Positions 32,779 to 41,358 of a stretch of DNA of 50,787 nt are shown here, piece after piece; within the stretch, counting starts at the first letter, position 1, and the number at the start of each line of letters is the position of its first letter. The DNA comes from Calothrix sp. FI2-JRJ7. GTDB taxonomy: Bacteria; Cyanobacteriota; Cyanobacteriia; Cyanobacteriales; Nostocaceae. The stretch covers positions 1 through 50,787 of the forward strand of contig JAHHGX010000028.1 of NCBI GenBank assembly GCA_019359675.1, read 5' to 3'. Below the pieces are notes generated by a model. That model was not told the DNA's origin. It did no database searches and was given only the letters and a program-made list of their open reading frames with translations. The position numbers were made by a program, and so were the translations under genes.

Positions 32779-33927
32779 TTATGCATTTGCAATCGCTGAT
32801 AATTTTCCATCTTTGGTAAGTTTAAATCGCTCTCGGCGCCATAAAGTAGTATTACTAAAAAAGCCATAGCACCAAACGATTAATCCAAACAGGTCAGATA
32901 GAGGAATTAACCACAAGTATTTTTTAGTTGTCTGGTCTTGAATACTAACAACTCCCACTATCCACCCCATAATAAACCTAGTTATCCAAGTAATGCTAAA
33001 TATTATCCAACTTAAATTTGAGGCGCCTGTGGATATCAAAAATAGCGCACTTATAACTGTACCATAAATAAAAATCAGCCCTAAATAACCCCAAGGACGA
33101 GAAACTCGAACGCATTGTACCCAACGAATTTTTTGTGCGATAGCATCGGCAAGACTACTGGCAGTTAGTTCATGTTCAACTACGTAATCAGAAAGCACAA
33201 CTTTATATCCAGCTTTGGCAGGTAAATAGCCAAGTTGAAAATCATCGGCAAGATAATCTGCTATAGCTTCAAATCCACCAATCGCTGTTAACGCTTCTTT
33301 ACGGATAACAATTGTTTGCCCGAAGGCATAATTTATACTTTTTGCTAAATTATGGCTAACTAAAACACCAGCGACAAATTCCGTACTAGTACTAATAGCC
33401 GTCAAAATTGTTGTCCAATGATTTACAAGTGAACGGTAAAGACAAGTAATAACGCCAACTTTTTGGTCTTGTAGAGGTTGAATTACTCGCTGCAAATAAT
33501 CGTGTTCAACTCGAATATCGCTATCAACAATAAATAATATTTCATGTTTTGCATTTTCCGAAGCGTTCGCTACATTACTCGTTTTGAGATTTGAGCCAAT
33601 TAGACGGGGGCAAACTACTAACTCAATATCAAGATGTTGAAAGTCGTGAATAATTTGTTTAACAGTAGGAATTGCTGGGTCATCCGAGTCGCGAAAACCA
33701 AAAATAATCTGATAGTCTGGGTAATCTTGTCGGCAAAACGAAGCTAAATTTTGGTAAGTGTTAGGGTCTAATCCACAAACTGGTTTAATAATCGTAATTG
33801 GTGGGTGAAAGTGTGTATTAATTGGATGCTGATTGCGAAAAAAGCAAAACGCTGCATAAATCGCATAGCAGTTAAACCAAACTGATACTAAACAGAGGAT
33901 TAACAGTAGTAAGTTTATTGTGTTCAA
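32779..33927 (-). CDS. hpnI: Hopanoid-associated glycosyltransferase HpnI
   Basis: The protein has 382 residues. An N-terminal helix (LLLLILCLVSVWFNCYAIYA) is followed by a ceramide-glucosyltransferase-like (GT21) domain with ITIIKPVCGLDPNTYQNLAS, the DxD in ILFIVDSDIRVEHDY, DDFQLGYLPA and the (Q/R)xxRW motif QKIRWVQ. Three or four C-terminal membrane helices complete it. It transfers a sugar (GlcNAc in studied cases) to bacteriohopanetetrol at the membrane. hpnK, the deacetylase expected between HpnI and HpnJ in the pathway, is not in the window. Confidence 0.85.
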   Translation of the reverse strand: MNTINLLLLILCLVSVWFNCYAIYAAFCFFRNQHPINTHFHPPITIIKPVCGLDPNTYQNLASFCRQDYPDYQIIFGFRDSDDPAIPTVKQIIHDFQHLDIELVVCPRLIGSNLKTSNVANASENAKHEILFIVDSDIRVEHDYLQRVIQPLQDQKVGVITCLYRSLVNHWTTILTAISTSTEFVAGVLVSHNLAKSINYAFGQTIVIRKEALTAIGGFEAIADYLADDFQLGYLPAKAGYKVVLSDYVVEHELTASSLADAIAQKIRWVQCVRVSRPWGYLGLIFIYGTVISALFLISTGASNLSWIIFSITWITRFIMGWIVGVVSIQDQTTKKYLWLIPLSDLFGLIVWCYGFFSNTTLWRRERFKLTKDGKLSAIANA

Positions 33928-33993
33928 TTTAAATTATTTGTAGTAATTATTCGTGGTTTAAATTATAAATATAAGTCCTGACGCAGCTTACTA

Positions 33994-35634
33994 CTACGAG
34001 CGACGGATTTTTTGGGAGTAGAATGAAGCCGTTTCTTGACCTTTGTCACATTCCAGGGCAAACTTAATCAGGTGATGTCCAACTAATCCTACATGAATTA
34101 AGCTTTCTATCTCACCTTTAGAGAAGGCTTTCCGCGCCATTTTCCAAAATGTTTTACGATAGTTTCCAAGTATACCTACTTTTACTAAGATATTAGTGAG
34201 GTAGGTTAAGCCTTTGATGATGTTGGCTCGTGAAACTCGCGCGGGGCTGTTGGGTACTTTGATACGATTAGGGTAAGTATTTTCTATGTTGTAGGCAAAT
34301 CGCTGGTAAAGAAATTCTGGTTCGTAGGCAGTTGTTATACACTGGCGCCACATTTGAGTAACTTGTTCATAAGGCATCAAAAACTCTACGTTAGAATCAC
34401 GGGTTTCGTCAAACACCAGTCTTCCTTCTTGCTCTAGTCGGCGCCATAATGGTGTGCGTGGTAAAGCATGAAGTAGATTTATCGTTAATAATGGAATGTT
34501 AGACAACTGAATGAACTCAAGAATACGCGCGCATGTGTCTTCTGTATCCGTATCGAGTCCCATAATAATACCCGAAACAACCTCCATTCCATAACTATTC
34601 AGGATTTTTACGCCTTCAAGAATTGGTATACTCAAGTTTTGTGTTTTGGAAATTGCCTGAAGTGCATTAGTTTCAGGGGTTTCAATACCACAAAATATAG
34701 TACAGAAATATGCTTCGCGCATCATTTCAAGTAACTTCGGACTTTGTGCCAAATTCAACGTAGCTTCACAAGCAAACTGAACAGGATACCCATTGCGTTT
34801 TTGCCACTCAATTAAATGCGGCAATAATTCCATAGCTGCTCGACGATTACCGACAAAATTATCATCGACAAAATATACCGCTCCAATGTTGCCATATTTG
34901 AGCATGGTATCAAGCTCATTTATCACCTGTTCGGGAGTTTTCATGCGTGGGTTATTACCGTACAGTTCTGGTATATCGCAAAACTCACAATGATACGGAC
35001 AACCACTAGAATACTGAATATTGGCGATAAAATATTGGTCGAGGTTGAGTAAATGATACGCTGGGGTGGGAAACTCAGTTAAAGGTAAACGTTCTTTTGT
35101 TTCAAAGCGTAGTTGCTGCAATGGGCGCCTGTTATGATTATCAAGATATTCAATCAAGCGGTCGGTTGCATCACCCAATTCACCCAAACTCAAAATATCA
35201 AAATCAGGATAATATTCAGGACATCCTGATACGGAGGGTCCACCAACAACAGTAATTTTACCTTCACGATGTGCGAGTTCGTTGATTTGATTGATTTGTG
35301 CGCGTTGGATATGCATTCCGCTGACAATTACAACGTCTGCCCATTTATAATCTTTACGTGTTGCAGGTTTGACATTTTCATCAACAAACCTAACTTCCCA
35401 TTGTTTGGGTAAATATGAAGCGACGACTAATATACCTTGTGGAGGCATAAACGCGCGTACCTTTCCCATCAATGGATAAGCATGATGAAAAGTACCGAAC
35501 GAACGGCTATACTTCGGAAAAACGCAGAGAATGCGACGGTGGTTAGTTGGAGTATAGCTCGTGCTATCTTGAGTAGAAGTATTTTGAGTTGTTGCTGTAA
35601 TCGGGTTCTCAAAAGATTTTAGATTTACAGTCAT
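33994..35634 (-). CDS. hpnP: B12-binding radical SAM protein, probable hopanoid C-2 methylase HpnP
   Basis: The protein has 546 residues. An N-terminal cobalamin-binding domain (RRILCVFPKYSRSFGTFHHA, VIVSGMHIQRAQI) is followed by the radical SAM cluster CPYHCEFC in SSGCPYHCEFCDIPELYG. Further motifs are VYFVDDNFVGNRRAAMELL, EATLNLAQ, GIETPETNAL and a C-terminal DUF4070-type region. HpnP methylates hopanoids at C-2, the source of 2-methylhopanoids. The call rests on overall features plus adjacency to hpnI/hpnJ; other DUF4070 radical SAMs share the motifs. Transcribed toward hpnI, probably one operon. Confidence 0.75.
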   Translation of the reverse strand: MTVNLKSFENPITATTQNTSTQDSTSYTPTNHRRILCVFPKYSRSFGTFHHAYPLMGKVRAFMPPQGILVVASYLPKQWEVRFVDENVKPATRKDYKWADVVIVSGMHIQRAQINQINELAHREGKITVVGGPSVSGCPEYYPDFDILSLGELGDATDRLIEYLDNHNRRPLQQLRFETKERLPLTEFPTPAYHLLNLDQYFIANIQYSSGCPYHCEFCDIPELYGNNPRMKTPEQVINELDTMLKYGNIGAVYFVDDNFVGNRRAAMELLPHLIEWQKRNGYPVQFACEATLNLAQSPKLLEMMREAYFCTIFCGIETPETNALQAISKTQNLSIPILEGVKILNSYGMEVVSGIIMGLDTDTEDTCARILEFIQLSNIPLLTINLLHALPRTPLWRRLEQEGRLVFDETRDSNVEFLMPYEQVTQMWRQCITTAYEPEFLYQRFAYNIENTYPNRIKVPNSPARVSRANIIKGLTYLTNILVKVGILGNYRKTFWKMARKAFSKGEIESLIHVGLVGHHLIKFALECDKGQETASFYSQKIRRS

Positions 35635-35907
35635 AGACTTACCTAAACTAGATTATTGTCAATTCACGCAAAGCAAGTAAAGTTAGAATATTTCTTTGCG
35701 GGTGTAGATAAATTGTGAAAAGGCGCCCTTACACGGAAGGTATAGTCGCTGCTATTGTAGTAAAGCTGCTCAGTCTCATTCACAGTATCAGTTTAGAATG
35801 TCACTCAAGGGTACAAACATAATCGCAAGCAAAAGTTACAAAAATCGGGTTTATAGGGCATTTACCTTCCCCTTTACCCTTTTCCCCTTCCCTCCTTTTA
35901 AATCGAA

Positions 35908-37521
35908 ATGAATCTTATTCTCTTTTTACTGCGTTCCGCGTGGGGAATGGTAGCTATAGCCATATTTACTGGATTTATCAGCGGTGGTAGTAGTGCTAGT
36001 CTTATTGCATTAATTAGCAGCGCAAGTACTCGCACTGCTGGTTTGTCACTTACCCTGATAGCTTGGGTTTTTGTTGGTTTAGCGATAATTTCGCTAATTA
36101 CCAGTGTAATTTCACAGGTAATGCTAATTAGACTTTCACAAAACGCAGTGTTTCAACTCCGAATGCGTTTAAGCACCCAAATTCTCAACTCTGAATTAAA
36201 CCATCTCGAACGTTTAGGAAACGCGCGACTCTTAGCAACGCTCACCGAAGATATTCAAGCTGTCGCAAACGCAGTTTATATAATTCCGTTTTTATGTATC
36301 GATTTGGCGATGGTTTTAGGTTGTCTAATATACATTACTTGGCTATCGTGGTTAGTAATTGTGATGGTAGTTATATTAGCAACGGTTGCAATTGGTAGTT
36401 GTCAGTGGTTGATACACCAAGGTGAAAAAGATTTAGCTTTAGCTCGTGAAGACGAAGATATATTATTTAAATATCTACGTACAATTACGGATGGAATTAA
36501 AGAGCTTAAATTACATTATCAACGGCGCCAAAGTTTTACCGAAAGGCAATTACAAACAGCAGCAAGTGCATTCAAACGTCACAATACCCGTGGTCTCACA
36601 TTATTCGCAATGACCAATAGTTGGGGAAGACTAATATTTTTCTTTGCTATTGGGTTTGTATTATTTGCACTTCCAAAGTTTTTAACCATCAACCCACAAA
36701 CGCTTACTGGCTATATACTAACCTTCACATACTTAATGCTACCGATGGATAATATCGTTAGTAAGCTGCCTCAAATCGTAAGCGCAAATATTGCACTACA
36801 AAAAATCGAATCTTTAGGATTATCATTATCAAACCGTGCCGAAATTGCAACAGTTCCTCAAAATATTACATCATGGCGCCGTTTAGAACTGAGCAAAGTA
36901 ATCCACATATACCATACTGATAACGAAGACAGTAACTTTGTGCTTGGACCAATAGACTTGGTATTATACCCACAAGAACTAATATTTATTGTCGGTGGGA
37001 ACGGAAGTGGCAAATCATCACTATTAAAAATTATTACCGGGTTATATGCTCCCGAAAGTGGAGAAATACGTTTAGACGGTGAATTAATAACAGACCAAAA
37101 CCGTGAATGGTATCGTCAGCACTTTTCAGTTGTATTTGCAGACTTTTACCTATTCGACGAACTATTAGGGTTAGAAAGTACGAACTCAAACGAACTAGAT
37201 AAACAAGCGCAAGAATATTTAAAATTACTAAAACTCGACCACAAAGTGAGTATAGAAAACGGTAAATTTTCCACAACTTCATTATCTCAAGGACAACGTA
37301 AGCGACTAGCATTACTCACAGCATATTTAGAAGACCGACCTATTTATTTATTCGATGAATGGGCAGCAGACCAAGACCCCACATTTAAAGACGTATTCTA
37401 TAAAGAGTTACTACCTTCATTACGAGACAAAGGTAAAACAGTAATTGCTATTACACATGATGATAGATATTTTGGTGGCGCCGACCGAATCATTAAACTA
37501 GATTATGGTAAAATCACTTAA
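35908..37521 (+). CDS. Cyclic-peptide-export type ABC transporter (SyrD/PvdE-like)
   Basis: The 537-residue protein is a half-transporter with fused domains. Six membrane helices occupy residues ~1-290 and an ATPase ~325-537: Walker A GGNGSGKSS, signature SLSQGQRKRLALLTAYLEDR, Walker B YLFDEWAADQDP and H-loop AITHDDRYF. These features match the family exporting cyclic or nonribosomal peptides and siderophores to the periplasm. No peptide synthetase lies nearby; the tandem small-peptide genes 5.7 kb upstream are the only peptide candidates in view (speculative). The upstream 40 bases are a pyrimidine-rich tract. Confidence 0.85.
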   Translation: MNLILFLLRSAWGMVAIAIFTGFISGGSSASLIALISSASTRTAGLSLTLIAWVFVGLAIISLITSVISQVMLIRLSQNAVFQLRMRLSTQILNSELNHLERLGNARLLATLTEDIQAVANAVYIIPFLCIDLAMVLGCLIYITWLSWLVIVMVVILATVAIGSCQWLIHQGEKDLALAREDEDILFKYLRTITDGIKELKLHYQRRQSFTERQLQTAASAFKRHNTRGLTLFAMTNSWGRLIFFFAIGFVLFALPKFLTINPQTLTGYILTFTYLMLPMDNIVSKLPQIVSANIALQKIESLGLSLSNRAEIATVPQNITSWRRLELSKVIHIYHTDNEDSNFVLGPIDLVLYPQELIFIVGGNGSGKSSLLKIITGLYAPESGEIRLDGELITDQNREWYRQHFSVVFADFYLFDELLGLESTNSNELDKQAQEYLKLLKLDHKVSIENGKFSTTSLSQGQRKRLALLTAYLEDRPIYLFDEWAADQDPTFKDVFYKELLPSLRDKGKTVIAITHDDRYFGGADRIIKLDYGKIT

Positions 37522-37538
37522 ACTAGTGTAGTGTAATA

Positions 37539-37590
37539 TGTCATGCTGAACACAGTGAAGCATCTCTTTACGCTGTACTAAGTATGACAT
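37539..37590. repeat. Dispersed TGTCATGCTGAAC repeat, copy 1
   Basis: TGTCATGCTGAACACAGTGA and AGCATCT, closed by AGTATGACAT. The inverse copy is at 41323-41349 (AGATGCTTGACTACGTTCAG, then CATGACA). Short cyanobacterial-type interspersed repeat. Confidence 0.6.
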
Positions 37591-37689
37591 TCACAGTAAA
37601 TAAATAAATTCATCTAGATTTTTTATAATGTGTAATTAATAGATTTAGCTAGTAATTAATTAGAGTTAATTTCACACCTCAATATAATA

Positions 37690-39006
37690 TTATCGATATT
37701 CTAAAAGACGCTTACGTAATCCAAACAAAGCTAAGGTAGAAACAATAATAGCTGTACCTAAAGCAATTAGCTCAAGACCTTGAACATTTTTAAATCCGTC
37801 TTCAACGGCGCCATTAAATTCTTTCGTATTAATATCTAAAACTTTTTGATGTGCTATTTTAAATTGTTCAAATGCCCAATTTGAATCACCTTGGCTAAGA
37901 CCTGTACATAATTTAATAGCTTCAGCATATTTACCACTTGCAGCGAGTTGACGAATTTGTTTATCGATATCTAGATATTTACCTAAAGCGTTTTTTGTTG
38001 CCACTGTAGCTTCGCGTTCACCAGCAAAAGTAATATTTTTCAATTCATCAGCCATTAGATTATTGATTTTTTTAATTTTGTCTTGGAATGCTTGTTCGTA
38101 CTTAGCTGCATTTGTTCTATCAAGTAAAAAACGACTTTTATCACGGTTGGCACTATAAGCAAGCGCACGTGCTTGTCGTAATGTATAAAGCGATTGAAAT
38201 GCCTCTTCTTTTGCGATTTTTAAATTTGAAACTGATGATTCTAAAGCGTGAATACTGTAAGATATAAAAAGAAAAGAAATAATAGTTGCCGCTACTAACA
38301 TTGGGTTAATAACACGACGCATTCGACGATATAAAAACAACTGAGTTCCTAGTAGCACAATTAGCAATGTCAAACCTGTAATTACAATTAATAGTTCAGA
38401 TGCAGCGCTAGCTATTTTCTGCCGTTCGTATGTTTGATTTAATGTATCAAGATTGATTTGACTTAATTTATCAGCATTAGGTTGAATTTGTTGTTCGTTA
38501 ATTTTTACTGCTTCGTAATAATGTGCTAGCAAAGCATTATTATCGCCACGGGCATTTGCATCGCGTGCTTGTTGAATGACAAGCATATACTGAGTTAGTC
38601 CGTTCAGCATATCTGTAATAGGTTCGCGTTCTTTATCACCATAGGTAATATTTTGTGCTGCTTGGACTAAAAAATGTCCAAGTCTCTCGCGTCGATATTC
38701 AAAACCTTTATCTGCTGTGGGGTTTTGTCCTGGTTTGACTAGTAATTGGTTGACTGCATTGGCGCCCATATCAGCTAGACTATCTTTGATTTGTTGTGCT
38801 GTAAGTACACTGGGGGCAGCGTCTTTACCTACTGTTTTAATAGCATTACGCTGAACTTGGGCGCCAAAAATTGTTGTAACTGCAAGAAGTAAGCTTGTTC
38901 CCCAAGTTAAATATAATGCTGTTTGCAATATTTGGGGTGTATTGAGGTTTCTTTTTCTTAGGCATGAAAAATACTTAGATGGTGCCGACATATTAATTAA
39001 ATTCAT
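37690..39006 (-). CDS. Membrane protein with two extracytoplasmic helical domains, ~438 aa
   Basis: I start at ATG 39006 (MNLINMSAPSKYFSC). A longer frame to 39144 runs into the dispersed hairpin repeat and would not be native. Three or four membrane helices (LTWGTSLLLAVTTIFGAQVQ; LIVITGLTLLIVLLGTQLFL; PMLVAATIISFLFISYSI; GLELIALGTAIIVSTLALFG) separate two mostly helical domains resembling four-helix-bundle sensor regions of chemoreceptors. No signalling output domain is present. It is divergent from nothing and upstream of the FHA gene by position only. Conserved hypothetical. Confidence 0.65.
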   Translation of the reverse strand: MNLINMSAPSKYFSCLRKRNLNTPQILQTALYLTWGTSLLLAVTTIFGAQVQRNAIKTVGKDAAPSVLTAQQIKDSLADMGANAVNQLLVKPGQNPTADKGFEYRRERLGHFLVQAAQNITYGDKEREPITDMLNGLTQYMLVIQQARDANARGDNNALLAHYYEAVKINEQQIQPNADKLSQINLDTLNQTYERQKIASAASELLIVITGLTLLIVLLGTQLFLYRRMRRVINPMLVAATIISFLFISYSIHALESSVSNLKIAKEEAFQSLYTLRQARALAYSANRDKSRFLLDRTNAAKYEQAFQDKIKKINNLMADELKNITFAGEREATVATKNALGKYLDIDKQIRQLAASGKYAEAIKLCTGLSQGDSNWAFEQFKIAHQKVLDINTKEFNGAVEDGFKNVQGLELIALGTAIIVSTLALFGLRKRLLEYR

Positions 39007-39069
39007 ATTTTTTGCTCTCGGTATAATTATGTTAGATAAAGCGCTGCTTTTAAAACGAGGACTTACGCG

Positions 39070-39150
39070 ATTGGCGCATAAAAACCGTAGGGTGTGTGAC
39101 GCTATAAACAAATTTGAACGTAGTGATAAAACTTGTAGCGTCACGCACCA
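39070..39150. repeat. Dispersed hairpin repeat, GTAGGGTGCG class, copy 3
   Basis: The flank TTACGCGATTGGCGCATAAA leads to GTAGGGTGTGTGACGC...GTAGCGTCACGCACC (39087-39150). Same element as 15956-16044; it overlaps only the spurious upstream extension of the membrane-protein frame. Confidence 0.75.
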
Positions 39151-39258
39151 GTTCTCAATGTAACTTGCGGAGTATTAAAATTTCTTTTCTTCAGTAACGA
39201 GATATATTTAGAACACAAAACATTAGTATTAAAATTCATATGTATTATAGATAATAGC

Positions 39259-39951
39259 TTAAACAAATCTAACTTTAATCCGAGTCCAATGTCCTAAAGT
39301 AAACTCATCACCATCTTTAAGAACAGCATCAACCATTGGCGTTAATTCCACAGTGTTAAGTACAGTTCCATTTGCCGAATCAATATCACGCAAAGTAAAA
39401 GTTCCATCGCTTTGACGGTTAATTAACGCATGACGATGCGAAACAGCACTATCAAAATTGAGTGCTATCTCTGGATGAATACCACGTGCAACGCTTAGGC
39501 GCCCAATTAGGTTACTTTCCTTATCAAGTCGTAAAATAATTGGTGGTTGATTTGGAGCTTCCGGACTTTCAGCATTTCGCAACGCAGGGTCAACAGTAAT
39601 AGTAATTTCAATTTGTTGTTGTAGAGACGTTACATGTAACGTCTCTACATTTTGTGGGGTTTCTACAGGAGGCGATGGTATATTATCAGAATCTAAAATA
39701 ATTAATGGAACTTCTCCATGCGCTCCTGTGTTAAAGTTATACCCGCAAATTTCGCAGAAGTGACCGCTAGTAGGGTCATGTGGAGCAGTACACGCAGGAC
39801 AAGTTACCGTATTTTTTGTTTGCTTAGGTAAATTATCAGGTGGATTTACTGTATTTACCTGCTCAATACTACCCTGAATTTTGGCGCCGCACTCCGAACA
39901 ATAATCAGACTCTGTAGATAAGTGACCCTTCGGACATTGATAAGTAAACAT
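39259..39951 (-). CDS. FHA-domain protein with N-terminal zinc ribbons
   Basis: The protein has 230 residues. Two zinc-ribbon-like Cys pairs lie at the N-terminus (YQCPKGH..SDYCSECG; VTCPACTAPH..HFCEICG). A Pro-rich linker follows, then an FHA domain at ~140-230 with LIGRLSVARGIHPEIALNFD, SAVSHRHALINRQSDGTF, SANGTVLN and LGHWTRIKVRFV. FHA domains bind phosphothreonine. In mycobacteria the FHA protein GarA is the PknG substrate, so here it may be the target or reader for the PknG-like kinase of this operon (inference). A 28-bp perfect palindrome (39621-39648) lies within the linker codons. It is 2 bp from the VWA gene. Confidence 0.85.
   Translation of the reverse strand: MFTYQCPKGHLSTESDYCSECGAKIQGSIEQVNTVNPPDNLPKQTKNTVTCPACTAPHDPTSGHFCEICGYNFNTGAHGEVPLIILDSDNIPSPPVETPQNVETLHVTSLQQQIEITITVDPALRNAESPEAPNQPPIILRLDKESNLIGRLSVARGIHPEIALNFDSAVSHRHALINRQSDGTFTLRDIDSANGTVLNTVELTPMVDAVLKDGDEFTLGHWTRIKVRFV
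39621..39648. repeat. 28-bp perfect palindrome inside the FHA gene
   Basis: The left half is GTAGAGACGTTACA and the right half is its exact reverse complement. It encodes VETLHVTSL-type residues of the linker between zinc ribbon and FHA domain, in frame. It looks like an interspersed repeat that inserted into a tolerant linker. Confidence 0.85.
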
Positions 39952-39953
39952 AA

Positions 39954-41228
39954 TTAGGATTTAGGAATGCGGGTTGTTTTGGTGGAGCGAGTTTCGAGTG
40001 CCATTGCGTCATATGCAGCTACTTGACGCTTGATTTTGACTGTTCCAGTTGCTGCATCTTCGATATCTACTACTTTTTTGAGTAATTTAGCTGTAGCTTC
40101 ATTTCCTGACTCGTGGGCAAGTTTAACTGCTTTACCTAATTTAGCTGTGGCAACTTCGTAATCTCCTCTATCACGCGCTTCTAATCCTTGTTGAATTGAA
40201 TCTGCAAGTTCTGCTTGTCCTGTATAGTGAGCAACCGTTCGGTCAATTTTAGTAGACTTAGCATCATCGTCCGTCCAAACTGCAATAATTCGTGCTTCGG
40301 CAACTTTAGTTTCAACACCATCAACGGTATACATAAGACTAGCCCGACCTGCGAGCATTTCATCACCAACATTACCAGGGTTTACTTGAATACAAAAATG
40401 ATAATCGCGCGATTCACTTTTACCCCAGGCGCCTGTAGGATAATCATTAACTTGTGGTTTAACAAGTTTGGCGCGCGTTGTTAAATCTACAATATCAGGA
40501 CTAACTTGCTTACAATACAAAACTTGGGCGCCTTGAGGAGTCCAAAGACGTAGTGACACATCGCTGATATTCTTATTCATAGCTGTTGCTAAAATCGTTT
40601 GAAAATCAGCTTCTATCATTTCTGGCTTCGCGATAATATCAGTTGTACCAAGTAATTTTTTGGATATTTGTTGTAACTGTTTAACACGCCAATCGGTACC
40701 AACACCTCGACAATCGCATTGAAACATCCCTTCGCAAGTACTTAGCACATTTTCTAATGCAATTTCGTCCGAGTCATCATTTTGACCATCGGTAAGTAAA
40801 AGCGCTTGACGTAAACCATTCGGCATTTTATCAAATTGTTTACGTGCCTCAGCCAACCAACGCGAAATAACTGTACCACCACTGGCACCTATCTTTTTAA
40901 TCTCTCCTATCGCACGCTGTTTATTATCAGGTGTCGCTTGAGAAACCGGAAAAATCAAACTAGCAACGCTGGCACCTGTTACAATAAAAAACGAAGCATT
41001 CTCTGGCAGTAACTCCACAATTCTAATCATCGCCGTCTTTGCCGCGCGAATCTTCTCACCCCCCATCGAGCCAGAAGTATCACAAATTACACCGAATAAC
41101 TTATTAACACCTTGGTTACTCGAAACACCATCACCAAGAGCAGCAACAGTCATAATAGCGTGAACTTCCTTGGCATTTTGCGCGAGGAACTGATTTTGAA
41201 AAACTTCAGCCTTAAATTGAGTACTCAT
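39954..41228 (-). CDS. VWA-domain protein
   Basis: The protein has 424 residues. The von Willebrand A domain (~residues 40-215) has an intact MIDAS: DTSGSMGGEKI (DxSxS), a Thr in GASGGTVISRWLAEA and LLTDGQNDD. A beta-rich part and a helical tail with HYTGQAELADSIQQGLEARD and AKLGKAVKLAHESGN (TPR-like) follow. VWA proteins assemble complexes via metal-dependent contacts. Position between the PP2C and FHA genes marks it as part of the kinase/phosphatase module. Confidence 0.88.
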   Translation of the reverse strand: MSTQFKAEVFQNQFLAQNAKEVHAIMTVAALGDGVSSNQGVNKLFGVICDTSGSMGGEKIRAAKTAMIRIVELLPENASFFIVTGASVASLIFPVSQATPDNKQRAIGEIKKIGASGGTVISRWLAEARKQFDKMPNGLRQALLLTDGQNDDSDEIALENVLSTCEGMFQCDCRGVGTDWRVKQLQQISKKLLGTTDIIAKPEMIEADFQTILATAMNKNISDVSLRLWTPQGAQVLYCKQVSPDIVDLTTRAKLVKPQVNDYPTGAWGKSESRDYHFCIQVNPGNVGDEMLAGRASLMYTVDGVETKVAEARIIAVWTDDDAKSTKIDRTVAHYTGQAELADSIQQGLEARDRGDYEVATAKLGKAVKLAHESGNEATAKLLKKVVDIEDAATGTVKIKRQVAAYDAMALETRSTKTTRIPKS

Positions 41229-41254
41229 AAATATATATAGTTAATTGCCTTTAC

Positions 41255-41286
41255 GTAGGTTGGGTGGAGGCTTTGCGTAACCCAAC
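41255..41286. repeat. GTAGGTTGGGT...ACCCAAC dispersed palindrome, copy 2
   Basis: Almost identical to 9186-9217. It lies in the 130-bp spacer between the VWA and PP2C genes with a TGTCATGCTGAAC-type repeat (41323-41349). Confidence 0.8.
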
Positions 41287-41358
41287 GTTATTTTGATGAT
41301 TGAGCATATTTAATAATTTATTAGATGCTTGACTACGTTCAGCATGACAATTAGGAAC

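Noticed and set aside
31188-35634. Radical SAM enzymes as maturases of the tandem small peptides (RiPP cluster)
   Set aside because: Both match hopanoid enzymes HpnJ and HpnP and flank HpnI; no RiPP recognition domain or leader-peptide feature seen.
39007-39144. N-terminal 46-residue extension of the 438-aa membrane protein
   Set aside because: It is encoded by the dispersed hairpin repeat and spacer; ATG 39006 is the plausible start.
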